Source: G965276675 sp965276675 (lineage in GTDB: Bacteria > Acidobacteriota > Terriglobia > Terriglobales > Acidobacteriaceae). Taken from it: DNA of 64,000 nucleotides. Position numbers and translations under genes: made by a program. The stretch lies in the NCBI GenBank assembly GCA_965276675.1, contig OZ255624.1:3224001-3288000 (forward strand), written 5' to 3'. The notes under the pieces were generated by a model, which had not been told where the DNA came from, did no database searches, and saw nothing but the letters and a program-made list of their open reading frames with translations. This document shows positions 36,141 to 44,700 of this stretch, piece after piece (the first letter of the stretch is position 1; each line of letters begins with the position of its first letter).

Positions 36141-37568
36141 TCAATGAATGTCTCTACCGTGATCGTGATCACCGATTCTTCCGACCCCACGCGCAGCGTT
36201 CACAATGACCGAGGTGACGGTGGGAAGCTGGGGAGGCGCTCTCCTAGGCAGGCCGGAGGGCGGTGCGGAATCATCCGGGGCGATAGGTGGATCAACAGGC
36301 GACACACTTCGTGTGTGATCTCCCGAATCACCGTCTGGCTCACCGAGACGAACGCTAGATTCCTCAACGTAGTATGGTGAGCGAAGAGCCGTCTGCAGGG
36401 ATCTGCTCTGGGCATCTTTCAAGCCTGGATCAGTTTTCGCCGTGAGCGCATGCACTTTTCTGAGTCTGGGAGCACGGTGTCGAGCTGCCGTTGAGGTTGA
36501 CTGAACAGAAGTTTGGGAGACCAGTCCGTGCAGTTCGCGCTGGAGATGAAGCGCTATAGTCAGCAGCGGCAACACTGCGAGAAGTAAGAAGAAGAGTGCT
36601 GCGCTAAACGCACTTTTTGCGAACATCCACCATCGCGGAATCTGTGTGGAGGGCGTCAGGATAGAGCGGAGCCGCGCCTGAAAGGGAGTCGAGGACGCGG
36701 CAAACTCCATGCCCCAGCTCGCATGGTGCTGGTCGAGCTCGCGGCGCGCAAAGCGCACAAGCGTCTCTGCATACTCAACTCTTCGATGAGGGGATTGCGC
36801 GACTACAGCGAAGTCACAGGCCAACTCACGCTCAAATTGCATCCGCCGCATGGCGAATGTCATTCCAGGATGAAAAAAAAGGATGGCCCGGCAGGAGGAG
36901 GCCAGAGAACTCCACAAATAATCACATCTTCGAACGTGGTGGAGCTCGTGCCGGAGAATATCTGTAAGCTCGGCATCATCTCCATCGGATGCGAGGGGAA
37001 GCGCGTCCATATCCGGAAGCAGAATCACGGGGCGTAGAAAGCCCACGGTTGCAGGGGAGGTGAGACCCGCAAGGACCAACAGTCGGCAGCGCGAAATTCC
37101 GAGCTGCTGCGCAATGGGCATGAATCGATCCCGAATTGCGTTGATCGGCGCTGTAGTGAAACGTAACACCCACTGAAGACGTAGCTGATTGCGAACAGCG
37201 GAAGCCAGCAACCAGGTAACGGTAACTACGTAAAGCAAGCAGGCGACACCGATGCTCCACGCGAGTGCACCCGCGCAGGAAGCCGGTAACTGCCAGGTTC
37301 GAATCGCAGGTATCGGAGATGTCTGAGACCCAGGGTCGAGCACGAACGCGGTCGATGCCAAGCTGTGGAAACCGAACAGTTCGGCGGCGAGAAAGCACCA
37401 GTAGAAAACCGCGCCCAACAGAAAGCTGAGCCAGAGCGTAAACCGCTTTTGTGGAGACTGGAGGAGACGACTTACGGTCCAGCAAATCGCAAAAGCCAGG
37501 GAGGACTTAAGCACAAAGCCTAGCGAGGCAGCGAGTACGGCAAGTGCGAGTTCAGGGTTGAGGTGCAT
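36141..37568 (-). CDS. BlaR1/MecR1-type M56 membrane metallopeptidase
   Basis: 475 residues. Several N-terminal membrane helices flank a cytoplasmic zinc-protease domain with HELHH (His207-His211 in DILRHELHHVRRCDYLW) and downstream ERELACDFAV. A further helix near residue 320 (FSAALFFLLLAVLPLLTIAL) is followed by a Pro/Ser-rich tail of about 130 residues. BlaR1 proteins sense an external signal and destroy or inactivate the partner repressor BlaI. There is no penicillin-binding sensor domain at the C-terminus, so beta-lactam sensing is not supported. Its start overlaps blaI by 17 bases. Confidence 0.85.
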   Translation of the reverse strand: MHLNPELALAVLAASLGFVLKSSLAFAICWTVSRLLQSPQKRFTLWLSFLLGAVFYWCFLAAELFGFHSLASTAFVLDPGSQTSPIPAIRTWQLPASCAGALAWSIGVACLLYVVTVTWLLASAVRNQLRLQWVLRFTTAPINAIRDRFMPIAQQLGISRCRLLVLAGLTSPATVGFLRPVILLPDMDALPLASDGDDAELTDILRHELHHVRRCDYLWSSLASSCRAILFFHPGMTFAMRRMQFERELACDFAVVAQSPHRRVEYAETLVRFARRELDQHHASWGMEFAASSTPFQARLRSILTPSTQIPRWWMFAKSAFSAALFFLLLAVLPLLTIALHLQRELHGLVSQTSVQSTSTAARHRAPRLRKVHALTAKTDPGLKDAQSRSLQTALRSPYYVEESSVRLGEPDGDSGDHTRSVSPVDPPIAPDDSAPPSGLPRRAPPQLPTVTSVIVNAARGVGRIGDHDHGRDIH

Positions 37569-37989
37569 GCTTTCCTTCTTTTTCCACCTTACCGAGCCGG
37601 CGTTTCTGCCGGCATTCCTGAATCAGTGATTCGATCTCCACAAGCTCTTTCTCTTCGACTTGAGTTGTCTCAAGCAAGTTGACGAGTAACCCTGCGGCGG
37701 AGCCGCCGAAATTCCCTTTGACCAGCTTCTCGATGGATTGCCGGTTCACTTCCTCACGCGAAACTACAGGCCGAAAGATGAAAACACGCCCCCTCGTCTC
37801 ATGTGCAATGAAACCCTTCCCCTCCATGATCCTGAGCAAGCTCTGCGTCGTCTTGTAATGGGGACGATCTTCCGGCGCGTGTGCTTCCAGGATGCTGTCT
37901 ACCGTGGCTTCGCCGCGCTCCCACAAAACCTGCAGCAGCCGCAGCTCTGCAGCCGTGGGCAATGGAGCAGCTTTGCGAATGCGTGCGAT
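37552..37989 (-). CDS. BlaI/MecI/CopY-family transcriptional repressor
   Basis: About 136-145 residues, winged HTH: LPTAAELRLLQVLWERGEAT, then YKTTQSLLRIMEGKGFIAHE and RGRVFIFRPVVSREEVNRQS, followed by a dimerisation helix region (GNFGGSAAGLLVNLLETTQV). No ATG is available: TTG at 37962 lacks a ribosome site, while an in-frame ATC at 37989 lies four bases after AGGAGG and restores the usual few residues before PTAAEL. The start remains open. With the downstream blaR1-type gene it forms a two-gene signalling unit, divergent from the aminotransferase/polyketide synthase genes. Confidence 0.85.
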   Translation of the reverse strand: MARIRKAAPLPTAAELRLLQVLWERGEATVDSILEAHAPEDRPHYKTTQSLLRIMEGKGFIAHETRGRVFIFRPVVSREEVNRQSIEKLVKGNFGGSAAGLLVNLLETTQVEEKELVEIESLIQECRQKRRLGKVEKEGKHAPQP

Positions 37990-38068
37990 AGACCCTCCTC
38001 ATGAGAGCCGGGGTGGATGCCCGGCAATTTTCAAGACGAGAGGAGATTACCATTTGCAAGGCAGTAAG

Positions 38069-38117
38069 TCTTAGTTATTTAAGATGCACTTGACTTCCCA
38101 GTCTTAAGGAATTAAGA
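38069..38117. promoter_or_regulatory. Two palindromic operator candidates between blaI and the aminotransferase gene
   Basis: TCTTAGTTATTTAAGA (38069-38084) and TCTTAAGGAATTAAGA (38102-38117) are inverted repeats with the same half-site TCTTA/TAAGA, 33 bases apart, about three helical turns. Placement in the divergent region suggests binding of the BlaI-type repressor and control in both directions. Confidence 0.55.
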
Positions 38118-38168
38118 ATTGAACCAGAGGCGCATGTGTATAGCCTGCCAAACACGAGGGACAAGATT

Positions 38169-39596
38169 ATGGCTGCAATTGCTCCAGCTGACCACGGCGC
38201 AAAGGAAGGGATGCTTTCCGGGAATGCGGGGGATCAGCCTGGCAGCGGCTCCCAGAAGGACGACCAAAAGCTATACAGCCGCCACGTGAACCCAATTTGG
38301 GTCAAACTCCTCGATGTACTGGGGATGAATGTGCAGTACACCCGTTGCCATGGGATGGAACTGCACACGCGGGATGGCCGCACCGTCCTGGATTGCCTCT
38401 CCGGCTATTGCGTGCACAACACCGGACACAATCACCCGCATATTGTGGCGGAGCTGGTGTCAGAGCTGCAAAGCCAAAGTCCGGGCATGTTGCAGAGCAA
38501 CGTGGTGGAAAACGCAGGAAAGCTGGCGCAAACATTGTGTCAGCATGCTGGAGGCAAGGTGTCCAAAGCCTTCTTCTGCAGCTCGGGCAGTGAGGGCATT
38601 GAAGCAGCGATCAAGTTCGCTCGCGCCCACACGTCGCGAGCGGATTTGGTATACGCCTCCGGCGCTTTCCATGGATTGACCTGCGGTGCGCTTTCCTTGA
38701 TGGGCAGCGACTTCTGGCGTGAAAGCTTTGGTCCTATGCTGGCAGGAACCCATGAGGTTCCGTTTGGTGAGCTCCCCGCGCTGGAGACGTTGCTGAAGAC
38801 CAAAACTATCGCGGCCGTGGTCTTAGAGCCGATCCAGGCAGAGGCTGGCATCGTAGTCCCCTCTCCTGAGTACCTTCCTTCTGTTCAGAAACTCTGCCAG
38901 AAATACGGCACATTGCTCGTGCTGGATGAAGTACAGACGGGGATGGGACGTACCGGTAGATTCCTTGCCGCTCAGCGATACGGGGTAGAACCGGACATGG
39001 TGGTGATGGCAAAGGCCTTGAGCGGAGGACTGGTCCCTTGCGCGGCCGTTCTGATGACGGAAGCCATCTACCATTCGGTCTTTCATTCCTTGCGCAGAGC
39101 ATTCATTCACACCTCCACCTTCAGTGAAAATGCCATGGCAATGCGGGTTGGGCTTGCCACCGTCGAGGTCCTCGATCACGAGCGGCTGGTGGAGCGCTCC
39201 GACAGCTTGGGGAGGGAGCTTCGGGAGCGGCTGAGAGCTGCCCTCCAGCACTACGAGATGGTCAAGGAAGTGCGCGGCGAGGGACTGCTCTGTGGCATTG
39301 AGTTTCAACCACCGCGCAGCCTCTCCATGCGGCTCTCCTTCGAGGCCTTCAAGGCGATTCACTCCGGACTTTTTGGTCAGATGCTGGTTATGCGACTGTT
39401 CCAGGATAAAGGGGTCCTAACTCAAATTTGTGGCAACAACTTCATGGTGCTCAAGGTCGCTCCCCCGTTGATCGCCTCCGAGGCGCAGCTTACATATTGC
39501 ATCAATGCGATTCACGAGGTGGTCGAGACCATGCATACCTCGGCGTCCTTCTGGTCCGACGCGTTGAAACTGGGTCGGCGTGCAATGTCCTTGTAA
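38169..39596 (+). CDS. Class-III (ornithine/GABA-type) PLP-dependent aminotransferase
   Basis: 475 residues from the ATG at 38169, preceded by GAGGGAC; a GTG at 38136 is a less likely start. The PLP fold is clear: VLDCLSGYCVHNTGHNHPHI, CSSGSEGIEAAIKFAR, LVLDEVQTGMGRTGRFLAAQ with the Asp that contacts the pyridine nitrogen, and Lys282 in VMAKALSGGLVP as the Schiff-base residue. These enzymes move an amino group between an omega-amine or amino acid and a keto compound. It is 54 bp upstream of a type III polyketide synthase on the same strand, suggesting a role in making or decorating the product. Confidence 0.9.
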   Translation: MAAIAPADHGAKEGMLSGNAGDQPGSGSQKDDQKLYSRHVNPIWVKLLDVLGMNVQYTRCHGMELHTRDGRTVLDCLSGYCVHNTGHNHPHIVAELVSELQSQSPGMLQSNVVENAGKLAQTLCQHAGGKVSKAFFCSSGSEGIEAAIKFARAHTSRADLVYASGAFHGLTCGALSLMGSDFWRESFGPMLAGTHEVPFGELPALETLLKTKTIAAVVLEPIQAEAGIVVPSPEYLPSVQKLCQKYGTLLVLDEVQTGMGRTGRFLAAQRYGVEPDMVVMAKALSGGLVPCAAVLMTEAIYHSVFHSLRRAFIHTSTFSENAMAMRVGLATVEVLDHERLVERSDSLGRELRERLRAALQHYEMVKEVRGEGLLCGIEFQPPRSLSMRLSFEAFKAIHSGLFGQMLVMRLFQDKGVLTQICGNNFMVLKVAPPLIASEAQLTYCINAIHEVVETMHTSASFWSDALKLGRRAMSL

Positions 39597-39650
39597 CCGA
39601 GCCAGATTGCACGACTGCCCGAATGTCACGCCCCGAAGGAGTCACCCCGC

Positions 39651-40700
39651 ATGAAGATTCTCTCTGCTGCAAGCGCGCTGCCCAAAAATGTCTATTCTCA
39701 GGAGAGCATCACGGGTGCTCTGCAGCAGCTCTGGCACGATAAGCTTAAGAATCCTGCTGTTCTTAACCGTCTGCACTCGCATTGCGGCGTAGGGCAACGG
39801 CATCTGGTTCGCCAACTCGAGGAATACCTCTCCATAAAAAGCTTCGGTGAAGCGAATGACATCTGGATCGACGCCGCGCAGGAGCTGGGCCAACAGGCAA
39901 TCTGCAGAGCTGCCCGCGCCGCGAAGATCGACATTTCGTCGCTCTCTGCCATCTTCTTCGTTTCAGTAACGGGTATTTCGAGTCCATCTATCGACGCGCG
40001 TCTGCTCAACCACATGCCGCTATCGCGCCACATCAAGCGCATTCCGATCTTCGGTCTCGGCTGCGTGGCGGGAGCTGCCGGACTTGCTCGCGCAGCCGAC
40101 TATGTGCGGGCTTTTCCTGATCAGTTTGCAGTTCTGCTGTCAGTGGAATTGTGTTCTCTGAATTGGCAGAAGCAGGATCTTTCGACGGCCAACCTCATTT
40201 CGGTGGGCCTATTTGGGGACGGCGCTGCAGCCGTGATCGTTGGAGGAAAAGATACGGCGCCGGAAGGAGTTAGGATCCTCGGCACCCACTCAACCTTCTA
40301 CCCCGATACGGAAGATGTGATGGGCTGGGACATCTCGGAGCTGGGCTTCAGGATCGTGCTTTCACCGGATGTTCCGGATGTAATCCACGCGCACCTCAGG
40401 GTGGATGTCGACGAGTTTCTCCACGAGTATGGGCTCGCGCGCACCGACATAGGAAGCTGGATCATTCACACCGGAGGGCCGAAGGTGCTGCGCGCCGTAG
40501 AAGAGTCGCTCGAGCTCCCTCCGGATGCGCTCCAGGCCTCTTGGGCCAGCTTGAAGAGAGTCGGTAACCTCTCGTCCGCTTCAGTTCTGCTGGTGCTGGA
40601 AGAGCACCTGAGAGGTCACAGGGGCGCTCCAGGAACATACAGCGTTCTTGCTGCGATGGGCCCGGGCTTTTGCTCAGAGCTGCTTCTTCTTCAATGGTGA
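39651..40700 (+). CDS. Type III polyketide synthase (chalcone synthase-like)
   Basis: 349 residues with the thiolase fold. The Cys-His-Asn triad is visible: Cys138 in FGLGCVAGAAGLARAADY, His273 in IIHTGGPKVL and Asn306 in VGNLSSASVL. The His followed by GGPKVL separates it from FabH-type ketoacyl synthases (HQAN). The enzyme would condense malonyl units onto an acyl-CoA starter to make an alkylresorcinol, pyrone or similar compound in the cytoplasm. RBS GAAGGAG precedes the ATG. The next gene overlaps its stop, so the two are co-translated. Confidence 0.9.
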   Translation: MKILSAASALPKNVYSQESITGALQQLWHDKLKNPAVLNRLHSHCGVGQRHLVRQLEEYLSIKSFGEANDIWIDAAQELGQQAICRAARAAKIDISSLSAIFFVSVTGISSPSIDARLLNHMPLSRHIKRIPIFGLGCVAGAAGLARAADYVRAFPDQFAVLLSVELCSLNWQKQDLSTANLISVGLFGDGAAAVIVGGKDTAPEGVRILGTHSTFYPDTEDVMGWDISELGFRIVLSPDVPDVIHAHLRVDVDEFLHEYGLARTDIGSWIIHTGGPKVLRAVEESLELPPDALQASWASLKRVGNLSSASVLLVLEEHLRGHRGAPGTYSVLAAMGPGFCSELLLLQW

Positions 40701-41830
40701 ATGCTATGACATCTCTTCCCCAGAGTACGGATGCACTTATCCTCGGGGGTGGCCCTGCCGGGCTTTCCGCCGCCATCGCGCTTCGCCAAAATGGCATAGA
40801 TTGCATGGTGGTCGACGCACTTCAGCCCACTATCGACAAGGGGTGCGGCGAGGGTCTGATGCCGGACGCACTCGAAGCATTGCAGCAGCTCGGAATCACG
40901 ATCACCGAGGAAGACGGCCACCCCTTTCGCGGTATCCGATTTCAGAATGCGTCACACCAAACGGATGCCGCCTTCCCTGATAAACCCGGCATTGGCGTTC
41001 GTCGCACGCATCTTCACCGGCGCATGATCACACGCGCCCAACAGCTCAAGATCCCTCTCCTCTGGGGAGCGAGCGCCAAACTTCTCGACAACAGCACCGC
41101 AGTAGTAGGGGGTCAACAGATTCGCTGCCGCTTGTTGGTCGGTGCGGATGGTCAGGCATCGAGCACTCGCAGGTTAGCTGGACTGAATGAGGTGTTCAAA
41201 GAGAATCTTCGCTTCGCTGTCCGCAGACATTACAAAGTAGAACCATGGAGTGAATACGTAGAGGTGCATTGGGGTGCTGCCGGCCAGGTCTACGTGACAC
41301 CCGTAGCAAAGGATTGTGTTTGCGTCATCCGGATCTCGCGAGATCCGAAGGTGAATCGAGAGAATCTGTTCAAGGAATTTCCGGAGATGGAACGACGACT
41401 TAGGCACAGTCTCGTGGTTTCCCAACCGAGAGGCGCAGTTTCAGTTACAAGGCGATTGCGAAATGTAGTGAGTGGGCCAGTGGCGCTGATCGGGGATGCT
41501 TCAGGTTCGGCAGATGCCATCACTGGCGAAGGTCTTGCCATGTCCTTTCGGCAGGCGATCGCGTTGGCCGCCGCCGTGAAGCGGAATGACCTGCGCAGTT
41601 ACACCACGGCGCACCGCAGCATTGGAAAGCTGCCTCATGCAATGGGTTCTCTCATGCTGGTATTGGACCGTTGGCCAGCGATGCAGAAGAGAGCGCTGAA
41701 GACGTTGTCTCAAAACCCGGATCTCTTTGGTGAGCTCCTGTCGGTACATCTGGGCGCTGAAACTTTGCCGCGCTTTGCGGTTCGGCGTGGTCCCCGTTTG
41801 GGCTGGAGTCTATTGACACAATGTCAGTGA
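40694..41830 (+). CDS. FAD-dependent oxidoreductase (geranylgeranyl-reductase/monooxygenase-like)
   Basis: About 378 residues. The FAD-binding motif GGGPAGLSAAIALRQNGIDC near the N-terminus, LVGADGQASSTRRLAGL in the middle and LIGDASGSADAITGEGLAMS towards the C-terminus are the three signatures of the PHBH/geranylgeranyl reductase-type flavoproteins. In type III polyketide clusters such enzymes oxidise or reduce the aromatic product. It overlaps the polyketide synthase stop by seven bases if ATG 40694 is used; GTG at 40697 and ATG at 40706 are alternatives. The usual methyltransferase companion is absent; decayed mobile DNA begins just downstream. Confidence 0.88.
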   Translation: MVNAMTSLPQSTDALILGGGPAGLSAAIALRQNGIDCMVVDALQPTIDKGCGEGLMPDALEALQQLGITITEEDGHPFRGIRFQNASHQTDAAFPDKPGIGVRRTHLHRRMITRAQQLKIPLLWGASAKLLDNSTAVVGGQQIRCRLLVGADGQASSTRRLAGLNEVFKENLRFAVRRHYKVEPWSEYVEVHWGAAGQVYVTPVAKDCVCVIRISRDPKVNRENLFKEFPEMERRLRHSLVVSQPRGAVSVTRRLRNVVSGPVALIGDASGSADAITGEGLAMSFRQAIALAAAVKRNDLRSYTTAHRSIGKLPHAMGSLMLVLDRWPAMQKRALKTLSQNPDLFGELLSVHLGAETLPRFAVRRGPRLGWSLLTQCQ

Positions 41831-41944
41831 AGATGGAAGAGATCAGGACCATCATCCGTGGCCAGGCAGAGCAAGCAACCATCTGGAGTCTGCGCTGGCA
41901 TACTCGTGGTAAGTGCGGTCTTCGAGCGGCGCTCTTCCTCGGAG

Positions 41945-42215
41945 CCCCAGGTTGTCATTCACGGCAACCGCCAGCTCCTGTTCAGACCCGAGATACCGCT
42001 CCGTGGTCTGAATCTACGAACGCCCGAGCAGGAACTTAATCTGCTCAAGATCGCCGCCGGCCTCCTGCAGAGCTTGGCACAGGTTGGCTTCGAGCACTCC
42101 AGCGCTTGGCTTCGTTCACCAGCTTGCGAATCGCGGAGAGCTTGACGTTGACGGTCGATGCACTCAGCTCCCGTTCGAGCAGCGACGCACGGTACTCCAG
42201 CAGAAGAGACCGTGA
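41945..42215 (-). pseudogene. Tyrosine recombinase (phage/element integrase) remnant
   Basis: The minus strand encodes LLEYRASLLERELSASTVN and VKLSAIRKLVNEAKR, an integrase core-binding (SAM-like) segment, then in another frame LCQALQEAGGDLEQIKFLLG, RS, a TAG stop, and IQTTERYLGSEQELAVAVND, the end of the catalytic domain with the nucleophile Tyr in TTERYLG. Most of the catalytic domain between the two pieces is deleted. The combination of deletion, frame change and nonsense codon makes it inactive. Confidence 0.75.
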
Positions 42216-42355
42216 TAGCAGCTGCTTCCGCTGCTACTGCAAGACGTTCAGCCACCAATAGCCACTTGTACAGCCACCGGCAAAATCTGGAAACTTAGCA
42301 GGTTACGATTGGCACATCGCATCAGGGCGTAAACTTTTTAATCTGGAAGAGTTAT

Positions 42356-42379
42356 TGGCGGAGAGGGAGGGATTCGAAC
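42356..42379 (-). other. tRNA-Ser 3' fragment (attachment-site-like)
   Basis: The minus strand reads GTTCGAATCCCTCCCTCTCC then GCCA: a T-loop, the T-stem 3' strand, and the acceptor end with encoded CCA as found in bacterial tRNA-Ser. No matching 5' acceptor strand, D-arm or anticodon arm is found within 90 bases on that strand, so it is a fragment. Together with the integrase remnant it looks like an att core left by integration into a tRNA-Ser gene outside this window. Confidence 0.6.
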
Positions 42380-42583
42380 TCTTCCCTTCCGCAAGTGCCT
42401 CATCAACTAGCTTTATCGCGCTTCGCCCAATGTTAGAGGGAACAGAATCACCGGGAACGGGTATGTTGTGCTGGCAGTGCTTGCAGCGGACGACGGAGAC
42501 TTTGAGATTGGAGAGGCGACATGACCTGAGTATATGGCGAAGAGAAGGCGAAAGCCATCCACAGTTTCAGGCGGCAGTCTCAG

Positions 42584-42778
42584 TCAGGAGCTACGGGCCT
42601 CCAGCCAGGTGACCACGACTGCTGGATCAGATTTGATCCGGTTACCCAGCCGAATGAACGGGATCTTGCCGTCGTGAGCCCAGCCATAGACAGTCATGTA
42701 ATGCATGCCAAGAATCTCTGACAGATAGCGAACGCCGATGCAATTCTTCTCCGATTTTAGCCGATCTATTATCGTCAC
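42584..42778 (-). CDS. Small helix-turn-helix (excisionase/MerR-like) protein
   Basis: 64 residues from GTG. EKNCIGVRYLSEILGMHYMT, VYGWAHDGKIPFIRLGNRIK and VVVTWLEARSS form the layout of excisionase-family (HTH_17) DNA-binding domains: helix, VYGW recognition segment, then a beta wing with the basic RLGNRIK. Excisionases guide site-specific recombination of integrated elements. Its place beside the integrase remnant and tRNA fragment supports that origin, though the host could have kept it as a regulator. Confidence 0.7.
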   Translation of the reverse strand: MTIIDRLKSEKNCIGVRYLSEILGMHYMTVYGWAHDGKIPFIRLGNRIKSDPAVVVTWLEARSS

Positions 42779-43047
42779 GTTTAACCCTCTGATTTGCTTT
42801 CTGAGGGGCTAACACTGAGAAACATGCCGGATTCGGGATTCTGGTTAACATGGTTAACGTTTTTCTTCGGATTTACATATAGAGAGGTGTAAAAGAGACT
42901 AAACACGGCTAAGCAATGGTTAACCGTATATCCCTGACCCGTACTGGTGGGCTGTCCGTTGTGCACAGAGCGCCGGTTCTATCTTCCGTCTGAGGTCTTC
43001 CTCGGCTCACCTTCCTACGAAGTGATCAAGTTGGCACAGGTGCAGCG
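42779..43047. other. Intergenic, no gene recognised
   Basis: No supported gene. The first part is AT-rich with repeated GGTTAAC/GTTAAC words (near 42844-42858 and 42919), possibly operator sequence for the HTH gene. Confidence 0.35.
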
Positions 43048-43287
43048 GTGACCAGCATGTCAAGCCCTGCCACTTCCCACAAGAAAGACGGTCGCCTGCT
43101 GGTGTTGGCAGCCGCCCTGATTGTCGGCGTCCGGCTGGCCCGTGATCCTCGCGCGGGACACAAGTCGGAGCGCGTGGTTCGCGCCTTGGAGGATGCCGTG
43201 TTCCTGGCTGATGCTGTGTACGATTTGGCATGGGTACGCCATGGCAGGGGCTCAATAGATTACGCGTGGCCTAAAGCGGAATGCTGA
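43048..43287 (+). CDS. Hypothetical small protein
   Basis: 79 residues from GTG (or 76 from the internal ATG at 43057). The composition is protein-like, with a hydrophobic core segment (LLVLAAALIVGVRLARD) followed by a charged helix (SERVVRALEDAVFLADAVY). No family recognised. It lies in the decayed phage-like segment and could be a surviving phage gene or chance frame. Confidence 0.35.
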   Translation: MTSMSSPATSHKKDGRLLVLAAALIVGVRLARDPRAGHKSERVVRALEDAVFLADAVYDLAWVRHGRGSIDYAWPKAEC

Positions 43288-43347
43288 TGCTGGTCATCCC
43301 GTGCACCTTCACCATCACTGGCGTCGCAAGTGACATACAATCCGACG

Positions 43348-43587
43348 ATGGATGAGAAGGAGCAGGAGTTCTGGGATCGAGCCGCTATCGCGGCTCTGGG
43401 TGGGCTGGCTTCGATTCCCTTAAAGATCGAGACGAACATCTTCGACAGCGAAGAGCAGCTGGCGAATGCAACCGCTGACTTGGCGACCGCTCTGCTTAGT
43501 GAACGAGCGAAGGTGATGGCGGGTAGCGGGATTCCGCCAAGACTCAGAATCTACTCACAATGCCGGACAGTGAAGCTGACAGCGTAA
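43348..43587 (+). CDS. Hypothetical protein, phage-island type
   Basis: 79 residues from the ATG at 43348. EKEQEFWDRAAIAALGGLAS and LANATADLATALLSERAKVM recall small proteins of unknown function carried by prophages, with the WDRAAIAAL and ADLATALL helices. The C-terminal 20 residues look less natural and may follow a frameshift. Confidence 0.45.
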   Translation: MDEKEQEFWDRAAIAALGGLASIPLKIETNIFDSEEQLANATADLATALLSERAKVMAGSGIPPRLRIYSQCRTVKLTA

Positions 43588-43599
43588 TCCTGGAGTATT

Positions 43600-43892
43600 C
43601 GCCGAAGACCTGTCTTATGATGTCCTCGGCTGGTTGCGTCCGGGTGCATGATCCAAAGGGCGACAGCAGGGTGCGATTGCGTCCATCCGTTCCCACCGCC
43701 AGGCTAAGCGTACGCATCTGTGAAAGTGTGCTGCGAAGCTGGCGCAGGGGCTCTACTTGAGGAAGCGTGCCGCCATCTTGCGAAAGCTGGCCTTATCGAG
43801 AGCAGGCTGCCTGATGGAAGCGTGGGCCAAGGGATCCCTTCTCGCCTGAGCCAAGCCTCCATTTCGTTTGTCGCTCCAGCCGCAACAAACAA
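43600..43892 (-). pseudogene. Family-A (phage-type) DNA polymerase fragment
   Basis: Three frames on the minus strand join into a polymerase segment: EMEAWLRREGIPWPTLPSG (from about 43862), LDKASFRKMAARFLK (about 43803-43757), then EPLRQLRSTLSQMRTLSLAV and GTDGRNRTLLSPFGS (about 43756-43650). The run LAVG.DGRNRTLLSPFG is typical of family-A polymerases of phages and islands. Two frameshifts and the loss of both ends show decay. The neighbouring sequence from 43893 to 44109 holds nothing I recognise. Confidence 0.65.
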
Positions 43893-44109
43893 TATTGGAT
43901 CAGATGCGACAAATGATAATAGTTGGACATCAGACCACCGTCAACATCCGCTTCCCAGAGAGGCCTTCCACTTTAAATTAGATCGCGCTTCTCATTTCCC
44001 ACACACGAAAACTCCGGCTCGAACGCGTTGTACTGAGTTCTATTTAGTGCCTCGGGAGGGCAGTCGTGACGGCGCATCTGTTCGGTGGGCTTGAGGCTAT
44101 AGTTAAGGT

Positions 44110-44700
44110 ATGGTTACCTGGGTTTTATTAGCAGGGCTGCCCGCAACTGGCAAGAGCACCTTGTCGGCCCTGCTTCGGCAGCACCTCGAAACCAGACAAC
44201 AAAGTGCGGTCATCATTGACAAAGACCGGGTACGCAGCACTCTGTTTCCCGATCCTGTCACCGATTACACCGCAGAACAGGATGCTATCTGCTTCCGTGC
44301 CATGCTTGAGGCTGCCGCATACCTTACCGCCCATGAAAGCGCCAGATATATTCTCTTCGACGGCCGCACATTCTCCCGCGCGGCACTGATAGACGCCACG
44401 CTCAAAGCTGCGCAGAACGCCGGAGCCGAAACCCGCATTCTGCAACTTATCTGCCCGGAGTCGGTTTCAATTGAGCGTCTCGCACAGCCTGACCCGAAAC
44501 ATCCCGCCCGCAATCGAGATCTAGCCCTTTATCAACGGATTAAGAGCTCCTTCGAGCCGATTACGCATCCACACTTCACGCTGAATACTTGTGACGATCT
44601 AGAGGCGGCCGCGAAATCTGCCCTTGATTACATTCTGCAGCCGCAAAACTGCTGCCCGGAGGAGAGCGCTAGTCTACCACCGGGCGGAAGCTGTCTGTGA
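44110..44700 (+). CDS. P-loop kinase / AAA-type ATPase (zeta-toxin-like fold)
   Basis: 196 residues. A Walker A motif GLPATGKST lies at residues 9-17, followed by a LID-like pattern and an Asp in IIDKDRVRSTLF where zeta-toxin and gluconate/chloramphenicol kinase relatives bind substrate. Later YILFDGRTFSRAAL would be Walker B-like. The family phosphorylates small molecules or nucleotide sugars. No small antitoxin gene adjoins it, so a toxin role is not supported. Confidence 0.75.
   Translation: MVTWVLLAGLPATGKSTLSALLRQHLETRQQSAVIIDKDRVRSTLFPDPVTDYTAEQDAICFRAMLEAAAYLTAHESARYILFDGRTFSRAALIDATLKAAQNAGAETRILQLICPESVSIERLAQPDPKHPARNRDLALYQRIKSSFEPITHPHFTLNTCDDLEAAAKSALDYILQPQNCCPEESASLPPGGSCL

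Noticed and set aside
36141..37962. Beta-lactam resistance regulatory system
   Set aside because: No beta-lactamase gene nearby and no penicillin-binding domain in the BlaR1-type protein.
42356..42446. Complete tRNA-Ser gene on the minus strand
   Set aside because: Only the T-loop and acceptor 3' strand are present; the expected 5' GGAGAGG, D-arm and anticodon arm are not found.
44110..44700. Zeta-type toxin of a toxin-antitoxin pair
   Set aside because: Only the P-loop kinase fold supports it; no antitoxin-like small gene is adjacent.
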